A stretch of DNA of 64,000 nucleotides. Source: Rhodoferax aquaticus. Lineage in GTDB: Bacteria; Pseudomonadota; Gammaproteobacteria; Burkholderiales; Burkholderiaceae_C. The stretch covers positions 4,673,691 through 4,737,690 of the forward strand of contig NZ_CP036282.1 of the NCBI RefSeq assembly GCF_006974105.1, written 5' to 3'. Shown in pieces: positions 28,372 to 36,774 of this stretch. Numbering within the stretch: the first letter of the stretch is position 1; each line of letters begins with the position of its first letter. Position numbers and translations under genes: made by a program. The notes beneath the pieces were generated by a model. It did no database searches and had not been told where the DNA came from. It saw only the letters and a list, made by a program, of their open reading frames with translations.

Positions 28372-29049
28372 ATGCGCAGTTTCTTGCTTTCAATGCTTTT
28401 TGGCTTGCTCACCGGCACAAGTAATGCCCAACCCTATGGGCACTACGATCCTGTCCAACTGCTCAAAATCACTGAAACACCTTCGGGAAAGCGATACAGT
28501 ATCAAAGGCGAGTATCTTGATCAAATGCTGAACGATCTGTCAGCGCATGCGAAGAACTACCCACCAAAGTTTGATACTCCAGAGGACCAAAAGCGCGCGA
28601 TTCAGGACGTGAAGACTTTTTCGGGCATGCTGGATATTGTGACCAGCGGCCCCACTCCGAACCAAGAGCTTCTTGTTCGCGCCGGTCAACTCAACAGCCT
28701 CGGACACAATCTCGATATTGAGGGGGCTGCCGCCAAAGCCAATGCCAATTTTCAAAAGCTATTGGCTGCATCACCGGCTGATCCGCGAGGCAACTATTTG
28801 TACGGATCCTTCTTAGCGGGAATTGGAAAACCCAAGGAGGCGCTTACGTTCTTGGACAAGGCTTTGGCCCTTGGTGTTGCTGATTCTGCTTACGCTCTAG
28901 GAATGACACATCTGGCACTTGGTGACAAGACACAGGCTTTGAAAAACTTTGAGAACTACCAGCTTAGAAATCCCAACGACCCAAGCATCAATCAACTCAT
29001 TGATGCCATTCGCAATGGAAAGCTTGAGTTGAAAGCAACGCCCAGTTGA
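28372..29049 (+). CDS. exported TPR-like protein, hypothetical
   Basis: 225 residues from ATG 28372, chosen because it begins a signal peptide (MRSFLLSMLFGLLTGTSNA, cut before QPYGHY). The second half holds at least two tetratricopeptide-like helical pairs (GNYLYGSFLAGIGKPKEALT; AYALGMTHLALGDKTQALKN). Base composition is visibly lower in GC than neighbours and codon use is less biased, which hints at recent acquisition. Function unknown; probably a periplasmic protein-interaction module. Confidence 0.7.
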   Translation: MRSFLLSMLFGLLTGTSNAQPYGHYDPVQLLKITETPSGKRYSIKGEYLDQMLNDLSAHAKNYPPKFDTPEDQKRAIQDVKTFSGMLDIVTSGPTPNQELLVRAGQLNSLGHNLDIEGAAAKANANFQKLLAASPADPRGNYLYGSFLAGIGKPKEALTFLDKALALGVADSAYALGMTHLALGDKTQALKNFENYQLRNPNDPSINQLIDAIRNGKLELKATPS

Positions 29050-29095
29050 TGACTAGGGGGCACAGAGGTAGGTCTCGATATACGCCACCTTAGCC

Positions 29096-29602
29096 CTAAC
29101 TATTCGCCCGCCTTTTCAGCCAGCGCATCAGTCCCCCCAACAGCGGCAGTTTCTCGTACAACTCTTCGGCCGCGTCCCAGTAGTCGCGGTGCATCGTGAT
29201 GCGGCCGCTGCTGTCTAGGTGCAGGTGGGAGCCGCCTAGGATGCACTGGTCTTCGCCTTGTTTGAAGTTCTTGAAGCGAAAGCGAAACTCCCAGGTCAAG
29301 AAGCATTGCGTGCCGTCGACCACGCGGTCTTTCACTACAAAGTGGGGCTGCTCCAAGCTCTCGTACATGTGGGCAAAGATGCCTTTCACCGCCTCTAGGC
29401 CGTGCACGTGGTTGAAGGGGTCTTTGAAGCTGGCGTTGGGGGCGTAGATGTCGCCCAGCGCCTGCACGCTTTGGGGGCTCAAAGTTTCAAAGGCGTGGAC
29501 GATGGCGGCCACGGCGGTGCGCATATCGCTGGAAGTGTCAATGGTCATGTCAGAGGGCGCGGGTTTAGGGTGTGAGGCATGGCAAGCGGTTCTCAAGGTC
29601 AC
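29096..29602 (-). CDS. SnoaL/NTF2-like protein of the fatty-acid modification cluster
   Basis: 168 residues from GTG 29602, which overlaps the SDR stop as GTGA and has TGAGG five bases upstream; ATG 29548 (150 residues) is the alternative. The fold is an NTF2-like cone: YAPNASFKDPFNHVHGLEAV, then FLTWEFRFRFK and SSGRITMHRDYWDAAEEL. Members of this kind accompany the SDR/DUF3833/cyclopropane-synthase set in many proteobacteria. It is the last gene of the eight-gene minus-strand cluster. Catalysis or ligand unknown. Confidence 0.82.
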   Translation of the reverse strand: MTLRTACHASHPKPAPSDMTIDTSSDMRTAVAAIVHAFETLSPQSVQALGDIYAPNASFKDPFNHVHGLEAVKGIFAHMYESLEQPHFVVKDRVVDGTQCFLTWEFRFRFKNFKQGEDQCILGGSHLHLDSSGRITMHRDYWDAAEELYEKLPLLGGLMRWLKRRANS

Positions 29603-30435
29603 GCTGCCTCAGGCGGGCTGACCCTGCGCATCAGCGCAAAGAACACGGGGTTGGGCAGGCAGCGCAGCACCTTGAGCCACAGCGTGAATCGCTTGGGGAA
29701 GTGGATTTCAAACGCGCCGCGTGCCCAGCCTTTCACAATCGCCTGTGCGGCTTGCGCGGGGGTGAGCAGGGCGGGCATGGTGAACTCGTTTTGCGCCGTC
29801 AGCGGCGTGTCGACAAAGCCTGGGTTGACCAGTGACACGTCCACGCCTTGCGGGTGCAGATCCAGGTACAGCGTTTCGGCCAAGTTGATGAGTGCGGCTT
29901 TGGTCGGGCCATAGGCCAAGCTCTTGGGCAGGCCCCGGTAGCCCGCCACGCTGGCCATGAGGCTGATGTGGCCGCGCTGGGCCACGCCGCCCAGTGAATT
30001 GGCCTTGGCCTGCTTTAGCAGCAAAGGCGTCACAGCATCTAGCACCCGCATGGCGCCTAAGTAGTTCACGTCGTTGTGGCGCAGCACGTCGGCCAGGTCG
30101 ATGGCATTGGCCCGCATCTCGCGGTAGTGGCCCGCGCAGTACACCACCCAGTCCAGCCCGCCTTGCGCGTGCACTTGCGCCGCAGCGGCTTGCACTGAGG
30201 CGGTGTCGGTCACATCCAGCGCCAGCGCTTGGCTGCCGGGGTGCTCGCTCACAAAGGCGTCCAGCCCCTGTGCGCTGCGTGCCGAAACGATGACCTTGGC
30301 CCCCAGCGCATGCAGCTGCGAGGCGGTGGCCCGGCCTATGCCGGTGGACGCGCCGATAAGCCAGACGGTACGCCCGGCCCATTGGGTGATGCGGGTGTTT
30401 AGCGACATAGTGGCCTTTGAGTGGGCTGTGGCCAT
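29599..30435 (-). CDS. short-chain dehydrogenase/reductase
   Basis: 278 residues; Met10 (start 30408) is an alternative start. Classical SDR motifs are complete: WLIGASTGIGRATASQL for the cofactor, the VYCAGHYRE segment, catalytic Ser in ISLMASVAG and Tyr/Lys in AYGPTKAAL. It is NAD(P)-dependent and cytosolic. Position between the NTF2-like and DUF3833 genes suggests it works on an acyl or lipid intermediate; the real substrate is unknown. Confidence 0.88.
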   Translation of the reverse strand: MATAHSKATMSLNTRITQWAGRTVWLIGASTGIGRATASQLHALGAKVIVSARSAQGLDAFVSEHPGSQALALDVTDTASVQAAAAQVHAQGGLDWVVYCAGHYREMRANAIDLADVLRHNDVNYLGAMRVLDAVTPLLLKQAKANSLGGVAQRGHISLMASVAGYRGLPKSLAYGPTKAALINLAETLYLDLHPQGVDVSLVNPGFVDTPLTAQNEFTMPALLTPAQAAQAIVKGWARGAFEIHFPKRFTLWLKVLRCLPNPVFFALMRRVSPPEAA

Positions 30436-30479
30436 GGCGCGGCAGCGCTTAGGGGGTGTGCGCTGCTAGCTAGCAAATC

Positions 30480-30518
30480 GATAGCTGCTTGCGCTGATGG
30501 GATAAGGGCTAGCGGCAT
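30480..30518. repeat. palindromic intergenic repeat, copy 3 (degenerate)
   Basis: GATAGCTGCTTGCGCTGATGG at the left end matches the repeat seen at 2199-2237, while the right arm has diverged (AGGGCTAGCGGCAT). It fills the 85-base gap between the DUF3833 and SDR genes. Confidence 0.55.
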
Positions 30519-30520
30519 AT

Positions 30521-31123
30521 TTATCTCTTGTGAAACGACAGTGTGACTTCGCCCAAGTGCACACCCCACTTGCGCATGGCGGCCTTGTTAAGCATGACCT
30601 TGTCGCTCATGAGGTACATCCAGTCATCAAACTGCACGTTCCACACGGTGCCATCCACCGGCAGCGCCAAGGTGTAGGACCAGCGAAAGGCGTTGCCGCT
30701 TTGCTGGCCTTCGGCGGTGCCCACCACGTCGTCAGCCACCCCGGTGAAGCGGCCATTGGCGTGCCGCGTCAAGCGCCACACGCGGCGCTGGGTCGTGCCG
30801 TCGGAGTAGGTGAACAGCTCGTCCAGCGTGCCTTGGTCACCCACCCAGGTGCACTTCATCACCACCGTAAAGCGCTTGACAACTTGGCCTGAGCGGTCGG
30901 TGAACACACCATAGGCATCCAGCGTGCCGTTGAAGTACTCGCTGAGTTCAAGCACCGGCGTTTCTTTGGCGTAGTCCGTCACTTGCGGGGTGCTGCAGCC
31001 AGTGAGCAAGCCGCCCGCCAGCAGCACCGCCAAGCTGCCCCTGCGCAGCCAGCTGCTGCTACGCCTGGCACGTGGGCTTGGTGCGGTAGCAGCCAAGTGT
31101 GAAGCGATAGAAATATCAGTCAT
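30521..31123 (-). CDS. DUF3833-family lipoprotein
   Basis: 200 residues from ATG 31123. A long basic leader precedes a lipobox LLTGC (cysteine about residue 43), so it is probably anchored in the envelope. The mature part shows the DUF3833 pattern: ELSEYFNGTLDAYGVFTDRSG, MKCTWVGDQGTLDELFTYSD and NVQFDDWMYLMSDKVMLNK, a lipocalin-like beta-barrel layout. Usually found beside cyclopropane fatty acid synthase genes, as here. It may carry or sense modified lipids. Confidence 0.88.
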   Translation of the reverse strand: MTDISIASHLAATAPSPRARRSSSWLRRGSLAVLLAGGLLTGCSTPQVTDYAKETPVLELSEYFNGTLDAYGVFTDRSGQVVKRFTVVMKCTWVGDQGTLDELFTYSDGTTQRRVWRLTRHANGRFTGVADDVVGTAEGQQSGNAFRWSYTLALPVDGTVWNVQFDDWMYLMSDKVMLNKAAMRKWGVHLGEVTLSFHKR

Positions 31124-31131
31124 GGTGGTTC

Positions 31132-32505
31132 TCAGGTAGGGGTGGACGAAGCAATGCGGGCATGCGGCAATGCCTCCCGCTTGAGCAATAAGCAGGCAAG
31201 GGCCGCAAAGGCAATGCCTTTGAGGACGAGTGGCAAAACGCAATAAGCCAGACTGAGCATGTGCAGCGCATGGGGTTCGCGCGCGCCGGGGGTGTAGCCC
31301 AAGAGGCCCAAGAGTGGCAGCGCCAGCCCCGCAGCCAAGGCCAGATTGAGCTTGGTGGCAAAGTTCCACCAGCCCATGTACACGCCCTCGCCACGGCCTT
31401 GGTGGCCCGCGTCGCCAATCACACCGGCCAAGAGGGCACCGGGCAGCGCCAGGTCGCTCCCCAGCGCCGTGCCCGAGAGCACGCACACCAGCGCAAACCA
31501 CGCCACGTCGCCCGCGCCCAGGAGGCCAGCGCCTGCAAAACTCAGCACGGAGAGCACCATGCCCAAACCCCACGACCGCACCAGCCCCCAGCGCCGCACC
31601 GCGCGCATCCACAGCGGCAGCGACGCAGCCCCGCTCACAAAATACAGCGCCAAGCAGGCCGACTGCCAAGCGGCATCCGCCTGCAAACGGTCTTGGATAA
31701 AGAACAGCACCAAGGTGGCAGGCACCGCGCTGGCAATGCCATTGGGCACATACACCGCCATCAAGCGCACAAAGGCAGGCACACGCCACGCGTGCCACAG
31801 GCTCAGCGGTTGATCGGCGGGGCCAGCAGCGGTATCGGCAACTGGCGCTGGGCGCTCAGGTCGCAGTGCATAGCTCCACGCCCAGCACGCCAGCGCCAAA
31901 CCGACCACAAACACCCACAGCATGGCAGGCAAACCCAGCGCACCGGGAATCACCGCAGCCAGCACCACGCCCACCAGCCCCATGCCTTCACGCCAGGCCA
32001 CGATGTGGCTGCGCCGCACAGCATCGCCCCCCAGCATGGCACCCCAAGAATGGTGCGCAACGGTCAGTGCGCTGTAGCCCAGGTAGGTGAGCAGCAAGCT
32101 GCCCAAGGCCCACCACAGCAGCGCATCGCTCTCGCGCACGGCCGGTGTGAACAGCGCACAAAACCCCACCGCTAACAGCAAGGCTGCCCAGCGGCCCATG
32201 GCCTGCACCGCCCCGAGCGAACGGGCGTAGAGATGGTCGCACCAGCGCCCCAAGAGCGGGTCTAGCAGTGCGTCAAAAATGCGGGCGGCCAAAAGCACTG
32301 CGCCCAGGGCCGCCAAGGACACGCCCCACTGCGTGGCGTACAGATTGGGCATGAGCACGTACAGCGGCAGGGCACAAAACGCCAGCGGAAAACCCAAGAG
32401 CCCGTAACGCACACCGTCTGCCACGCGCAGGGCAGCGCTTGCTGGCGCGACCCCACCCTGCGGTGCAGGCGTGTCTGCGATAGACGGTGTGGCGTGCGCT
32501 TGCAT
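31132..32505 (-). CDS. MFS transporter, GPH-type
   Basis: 457 residues from ATG 32505 with about twelve hydrophobic helices. Features of the glycoside-pentoside-hexuronide group are seen: ARIFDALLDPLLGRWCDH after helix two and WWNFATKLNLALAAGLALP late in the protein. The 15 bases between its stop... and the DUF3833 start indicate one transcript. In this cluster the cargo is more likely a lipid-related compound than a sugar, but that is inference. Confidence 0.88.
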   Translation of the reverse strand: MQAHATPSIADTPAPQGGVAPASAALRVADGVRYGLLGFPLAFCALPLYVLMPNLYATQWGVSLAALGAVLLAARIFDALLDPLLGRWCDHLYARSLGAVQAMGRWAALLLAVGFCALFTPAVRESDALLWWALGSLLLTYLGYSALTVAHHSWGAMLGGDAVRRSHIVAWREGMGLVGVVLAAVIPGALGLPAMLWVFVVGLALACWAWSYALRPERPAPVADTAAGPADQPLSLWHAWRVPAFVRLMAVYVPNGIASAVPATLVLFFIQDRLQADAAWQSACLALYFVSGAASLPLWMRAVRRWGLVRSWGLGMVLSVLSFAGAGLLGAGDVAWFALVCVLSGTALGSDLALPGALLAGVIGDAGHQGRGEGVYMGWWNFATKLNLALAAGLALPLLGLLGYTPGAREPHALHMLSLAYCVLPLVLKGIAFAALACLLLKREALPHARIASSTPT

Positions 32506-32530
32506 GGTGCTTATGCCGTGGTGCTGTGTC

Positions 32531-33154
32531 TCAAGGACGCGCCGCTGACGCTTTGGCCAACAAGGCCAAGCGCATAGCAGGCTCTGAGGTTTGGGGTGAG
32601 AGCCAGATGCCAAAGAACACGCGCGCAAACTCAGGGTCGGCCACCTCGCCCAAAGGCTTGCCGTTCAATGAAAAGCTGGCGCCCACGCCGGGTTGGTGCA
32701 CGCCGGTAATGCGGTCGCCTGCCTTCACATCGGGGAACACGGCGCGCATTTGCTGCTCCCAGCGCGCTTGCGTTGCTGGGTCAAAGCTGCCTTGGCGGCG
32801 CATCTCCACCAGGGAGCGGCTGGCGATGTCGGCACCGTCAAACGCACGCAGGTAGTTCAGCTCCAGCGCAAAGCCATGGCGCGCATAGGCTCCGGCGTCA
32901 AAACCGGGGGCCACCCACAGGCGTGCGGTGTAGACGTCAAAGCCCCAGAAGGTCATGGTGGCTTGGCCTGCGGCCTGCGCCAGGGGCAAGGCGACGCGCA
33001 CTTCCTGCGGCAGGGTATTGGCATAGGCCAGTGGCCCGCCAACACCCGCGAGCGCCATGGCCAACGCAGCAGCGCTCAGGTGCCTTCTGGCATTTTCAAG
33101 GCCAAATTGGCCTCTATCGCCCATGGAATAAGCGCAAGCAGCTATCGTTTTCAT
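32531..33154 (-). CDS. chalcone-isomerase-like exported protein
   Basis: 207 residues from ATG 33154, which overlaps the cyclopropane-synthase stop as ATGA; Met11 (33124) is an alternative. A hydrophobic stretch (SAAALAMALAGVGGPLAYA) is a likely signal peptide. The rest matches bacterial chalcone-isomerase-like proteins: FWGFDVYTARLWVAPGF, FALELNYLRAFDGADIA, DRITGVHQPG and FFGIWLSPQT near the end. Such proteins bind fatty acids or related ligands rather than isomerise flavonoids. The first residues are encoded by a copy of the intergenic repeat. Confidence 0.82.
   Translation of the reverse strand: MKTIAACAYSMGDRGQFGLENARRHLSAAALAMALAGVGGPLAYANTLPQEVRVALPLAQAAGQATMTFWGFDVYTARLWVAPGFDAGAYARHGFALELNYLRAFDGADIASRSLVEMRRQGSFDPATQARWEQQMRAVFPDVKAGDRITGVHQPGVGASFSLNGKPLGEVADPEFARVFFGIWLSPQTSEPAMRLALLAKASAARP
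33113..33146. repeat. palindromic intergenic repeat, copy 4 (inside a gene start)
   Basis: On the minus strand it reads GATAGCTGCTTGCGCTTATT then CCATGGGCGATAG, the same element as at 2199-2237 with a weakened right arm. It lies inside the 5' end of the chalcone-isomerase-like gene if that starts at 33154. Confidence 0.65.
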
Positions 33155-34413
33155 AGTGTAGGCTTTGCCAGCGTGAACTGCACCAGGTTGATGTCGCCAA
33201 TGTCAAACGCCGCCTCGCAGTAGGCCAGGTAGAACTGCCAGATGCGGCTAAAGCGCTCGTCAAAGCCCAGTGCCTGCACCTGCGCGTGCTGGGCCATAAA
33301 CGCATCGCGCCAGCGGCGCAGGGTTTCGGCGTAGTCAGGGCCAAACTCAAACGCATCCACCACCTCCAGCCCGGCGGCTTGCGCCTGCTTGCGAAACTCG
33401 CGGGGGCAGGGCAAGCAGCCGCCCGGAAAGATGTACTGCTGAATAAAGTCGGTGGACTTGAGGTAGCGCTCAAACAAGTCGTCGGCAATCACAATGCTTT
33501 GCACGCAGGCGCGGCCGCCCGGCTTGAGTAGGCGCGCGACCGTCTGAAAGTACTGGGGCCAGTAGGCTTGGCCCACGGCTTCAATCATTTCGATAGAGCA
33601 AATGGCGTCAAAAGGGGCGTCGCTGATGTCCCGGTAGTCTTGCAAACGCAGGTCCGCCGTGGCTTGGGGGCCGGTGGCCACACCCAAGCCTTGCATGCGC
33701 GCATTGGCATAGGCCAGCTGCTCGGTGCTCAGCGTCACGCCCACGATGGAGGCGCCAAAGCGGGTGGTGGCTTGCTCGGCCAAGGCCCCCCAGCCGCAGC
33801 CGATTTCCAGCACGCGGTCGCCCGCTTTCACCTGCGCCATCTCCAGCGCGCGCACCACTTTGGCGGTTTGCGCCTCGGGCAAGGGGCGGCTCAAGTCGCC
33901 CTGGAACCAGGCCGACGAATAGTTCATGGTGTCGTCCAGCCACAGGCGGTAAAACGCATTGCCCAAGTCGTAGTGGGCGTGGATGTTTTTGCGGCTGTTG
34001 GCGCGGCTGTTGTGCTTGAGCAGGTGCTTGATGCGGTAGAACAAACGGCCCCACCAGGTGCCGTAGATCATGCTCTCCACCTGCTTGCGGTTGGCGGCAA
34101 ACACCTTGAGCAGTTCGGTCAGATCAGGCGTGGTCCAGTCACCCGCGATGTAGCTCTCGGCAAAGCCGATGTCGCCCGACTTCAGGGCTGCGGCAAACAC
34201 GTTCCAGTTGTGCAGGGTGATGCTGGCGGCCGGGTGGTCGGGGCTGTGCAAGGTGGTGTGTTGCGGGTGCTCGCCATAGCGGCGCTGGGTGCCGTCGGGC
34301 AGCTGCAAGGTGAGTGCGCCATGGCGCAGGTTTTGCAGCAGGCGCAAGGCGCTGCGCGCGGCGGCCGGGGCGTCGGCAGGCAGGGCGTAGGGGGCGGCAG
34401 TGGCGGTGTTCAT
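33151..34413 (-). CDS. cfa: cyclopropane-fatty-acyl-phospholipid synthase family methyltransferase
   Basis: 420 residues from ATG 34413. It transfers a methyl group from SAM to an unsaturated acyl chain of phospholipid. Seen are the CFA-type MIYGTWWGRLF region, HYDLGNAFYRLWLDDTMNYS, the SAM motif VLEIGCGWGALAEQA, ICSIEMIEAVG and YIFPGGCLPC. Final residues carry the conserved Glu/Tyr active-site region. In this gene context it may instead be the methylase of furan fatty acid synthesis. It is coupled to the downstream gene by a four-base overlap. Confidence 0.92.
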   Translation of the reverse strand: MNTATAAPYALPADAPAAARSALRLLQNLRHGALTLQLPDGTQRRYGEHPQHTTLHSPDHPAASITLHNWNVFAAALKSGDIGFAESYIAGDWTTPDLTELLKVFAANRKQVESMIYGTWWGRLFYRIKHLLKHNSRANSRKNIHAHYDLGNAFYRLWLDDTMNYSSAWFQGDLSRPLPEAQTAKVVRALEMAQVKAGDRVLEIGCGWGALAEQATTRFGASIVGVTLSTEQLAYANARMQGLGVATGPQATADLRLQDYRDISDAPFDAICSIEMIEAVGQAYWPQYFQTVARLLKPGGRACVQSIVIADDLFERYLKSTDFIQQYIFPGGCLPCPREFRKQAQAAGLEVVDAFEFGPDYAETLRRWRDAFMAQHAQVQALGFDERFSRIWQFYLAYCEAAFDIGDINLVQFTLAKPTL

Positions 34414-34473
34414 GGTGCGCTCATTCAATAGACGATGGATCAAAAGCTGTAACTTGCAAAGTTGGGGCCATGC

Positions 34474-35331
34474 TTAGCGGGAGACCAGGCTGGCCGGGGG
34501 CTGTGGCTTGCTGAAAAAGGGCACGCCGCTGCGCCACAAACGCAGGGCCTGCAAGTGGATGTGGACCACCACGCCCAAGGTCATGGCCGGGTAGCGCCAC
34601 AGCGCGCGGCGAAGGCTGTTGCGCGTGATGGGCTCTAAGGTGCCACTCACACTGGTTTGCAAGAGCACGTCGCTGGCCGCATGGGGGGGTGGGGGAGATT
34701 CAGTCGCTTGCATTGAGGGTGCGTCGCAGTAGTCGATGCGGGCCACGGTTTTGTCTTGGCCTTGGTGGGTGGTGCGCATAAAGCGAAAGCGGTAGTAGCC
34801 CTGTACCTGGCAAAACGGCGAGACGTGAAACACCTTGCGCGCGCGTTGCTCTACGCCCATGCGCGGTGCGTCCAGCAGGTAGCAGTGGCGCTCGCCAAAG
34901 GTGTTGTTCACCTCCACCACAATGGCGCGCAGTGCGCCGCCTTGGTCCTCGGGCGCACGGTGGCAGTACCAAAAGCTCACCGGCTTGAAGGTGTAGCCCA
35001 GCACGCGCGGGTAGCAGTGCAGCCAGGCTTCGCCCGTGGCGTCAAAAATGCCTTCGCTGTGCAGCAGCGCGTCCAACCACGCAATGGCACCCCCTTGCGC
35101 GGGGGTGCGACCGTCGCCATGGTCGGTTTCATGAAAGCTCAGCAAGCCGCGCTGGTTGATGCGCCAGCCTTCCTTCTGAGTGGATGACGCCGCAGCGCTC
35201 AGTGAGCGCAGGGGCAGCATCAAAAAGTAGGTGGGGTAGGCAAACGCATTGGCCACAGGGCGCAGCCGGTGGTGGCGCACCTGGCCAAAGCCGATCAAGG
35301 CCTGTGGCGCAGTAGCGGCGGCCACGCTCAT
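34474..35331 (-). CDS. DUF1365-family protein
   Basis: 285 residues, full length. Family hallmarks are GFGQVRHHRLRPVANAFAYP at the N-terminus, YPRVLGYTFKPVSFWYCH in the middle and FHVSPFCQVQGYYRFRF. The start overlaps the upstream FAD gene by four bases (ATGA). It always travels with the FAD oxidoreductase and cyclopropane synthase genes in this type of cluster. The biochemical role is not established. Confidence 0.92.
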   Translation of the reverse strand: MSVAAATAPQALIGFGQVRHHRLRPVANAFAYPTYFLMLPLRSLSAAASSTQKEGWRINQRGLLSFHETDHGDGRTPAQGGAIAWLDALLHSEGIFDATGEAWLHCYPRVLGYTFKPVSFWYCHRAPEDQGGALRAIVVEVNNTFGERHCYLLDAPRMGVEQRARKVFHVSPFCQVQGYYRFRFMRTTHQGQDKTVARIDYCDAPSMQATESPPPPHAASDVLLQTSVSGTLEPITRNSLRRALWRYPAMTLGVVVHIHLQALRLWRSGVPFFSKPQPPASLVSR

Positions 35332-36659
35332 GCCGCTAACTCCGCGTCTTGCAGCAAGCGCTGGGCCGCTGCCAAGCCTGCTTTGAGTCCATCTTCATGG
35401 AAGCCGTAGCCCATCCACGCGCCGCAGAAGTAGCGGCTGTGCACGCCTTGCAGTGCATGCATGCTTTTCTGGGCTGCCACGGCTGCCAAATCAAACACGG
35501 GGTGGGCGTAATCAAAGTCACCCAGCACGGTGGCGGGGTCTATCTCGCGCAGGGGGTTGAGCGACACCACCACCGGCGTTTGCCAAGGCAGGGGCTGCAA
35601 CTGGTTAAGCAGGTAGTGCAAGCACACCTGGCTGTTTTCTTGGGCGCTGCTGGCGGCGCGCTCGTAGTTCCATGCGGCCCAGGCCACGCGCCGCGTGGGC
35701 AGCATGCGGGTGTCGGTGTGCAGCACGGCACGGTTGTTCTGGTAGCGCACCGCCCCCAAGAGCGCACGCTCTTGCGCGGTGGGGGCTTCCAACATGGCCA
35801 AAGCTTGGTCGGAGTGCGTGGCGATGATGACTTTGTCGAAGTAGGCCGCGCCCGCATCGGTGCTCACGCACACGCCGGTGGCTTTGCCTTCGCTGGCGGT
35901 TTGCTGGCTGATGCGGCGCACTGGCGTGGCCAGGTGCTTGCGGCCAATGCCCGCCACAATTTTGTCCACATAGTGCTTGGCACCGCCCTGCACCGTCCAC
36001 CACTGGGGGCGGTTGCTGATTTGCAGCAAGCCGTGGTTATGGCAAAACCGCACCATGGTGCTGACCGGGAACTGCAGCATTTGCGCCGTGGGGCAGCTCC
36101 AGATGCAGGCCATCATGGGCAAGAAGTACCAGTCGCAAAACGCTTGGCCAAAGCCGTTAGCTTTCAAAAACTCGCCCAAGGGCTGGGCCAGCTCGGCCTC
36201 GGTGCCCGCCATAGCAATGCGGGTGGTCATGGCGTTAAAGCGCATCAAGTCGCGCAACATGCCCCAAAACTGGGGGCTCACCAGGTTGCTGCGCTGGGCA
36301 AAGAGGCTGCTCAGATTGGAGCCGCTCCACTCCAAAGCCCGCCCGCCACTCTGGGCGGCTTGCACCGAGAACGACATATCCGACTTGGCCGTAGCCACGC
36401 CTAGCTGCTCAAGCAAGGCAATCAAGTGGGGGTAGGTGCGCTCGTTGAACACCAAAAACCCGGTGTCTACACCGTGGGTCATGCGTTCGGCTGCGCGCGG
36501 GCCGCTGCCGCCTTGGGGCAAGGTGACGTCCACCGTGTGGGTGTGGCCACCAAAGTAAGTGCCGGCTTCGTAAAGAGTAATTTCGGCTTTGCCCGAGAGG
36601 GCGTGGGCGGCCGCCAAGCCAGAAATGCCTGAGCCGACGATGGCAACTTTGAGGGTCAA
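35328..36659 (-). CDS. NAD(P)/FAD-dependent oxidoreductase (amine-oxidase type) of the fatty-acid cluster
   Basis: 443 residues. FAD-binding VAIVGSGISGLAAAHAL then the GGHTHTVDV loop, a substrate region FLPMMACIWSCPTAQML and a C-terminal FCGAWMGYGFHEDGLKAG flavin motif place it in the amine-oxidase/desaturase superfamily. It is first in the minus-strand cluster and divergent from the TetR gene. Related genes in alphaproteobacteria have been linked to modified (furan) fatty acids and singlet-oxygen defence; I recall this and did not check it. Confidence 0.9.
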   Translation of the reverse strand: MTLKVAIVGSGISGLAAAHALSGKAEITLYEAGTYFGGHTHTVDVTLPQGGSGPRAAERMTHGVDTGFLVFNERTYPHLIALLEQLGVATAKSDMSFSVQAAQSGGRALEWSGSNLSSLFAQRSNLVSPQFWGMLRDLMRFNAMTTRIAMAGTEAELAQPLGEFLKANGFGQAFCDWYFLPMMACIWSCPTAQMLQFPVSTMVRFCHNHGLLQISNRPQWWTVQGGAKHYVDKIVAGIGRKHLATPVRRISQQTASEGKATGVCVSTDAGAAYFDKVIIATHSDQALAMLEAPTAQERALLGAVRYQNNRAVLHTDTRMLPTRRVAWAAWNYERAASSAQENSQVCLHYLLNQLQPLPWQTPVVVSLNPLREIDPATVLGDFDYAHPVFDLAAVAAQKSMHALQGVHSRYFCGAWMGYGFHEDGLKAGLAAAQRLLQDAELAA

Positions 36660-36712
36660 GCGGCACCCCCGCAGGCGGAAATAGTGGATTTGTACTTTTC
36701 AGTCATGTTTGA

Positions 36713-36722
36713 ACTGTACAGT
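36713..36722. promoter_or_regulatory. palindrome in the TetR/FAD-gene divergent region
   Basis: ACTGTACAGT is a perfect 10-base palindrome between the divergent genes. TCATGTTT also occurs twice nearby (36703 and 36742) as a direct repeat. Both are plausible TetR operator elements for control of the lipid cluster and the regulator itself. Confidence 0.5.
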
Positions 36723-36774
36723 ATTTTTTTGCACTTTGCATTCATGTTTAGACCAATACGGCTACAATCGCTCC

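Noticed and set aside
33568-34431. A 287-codon plus-strand frame opposite the cyclopropane synthase gene
   Set aside because: Antisense shadow of a clear enzyme gene; composition is biased and no domain is seen.
35349-36404. A 351-codon plus-strand frame opposite the FAD oxidoreductase gene
   Set aside because: Antisense shadow with no recognisable motif, while the minus-strand frame has complete flavin motifs.
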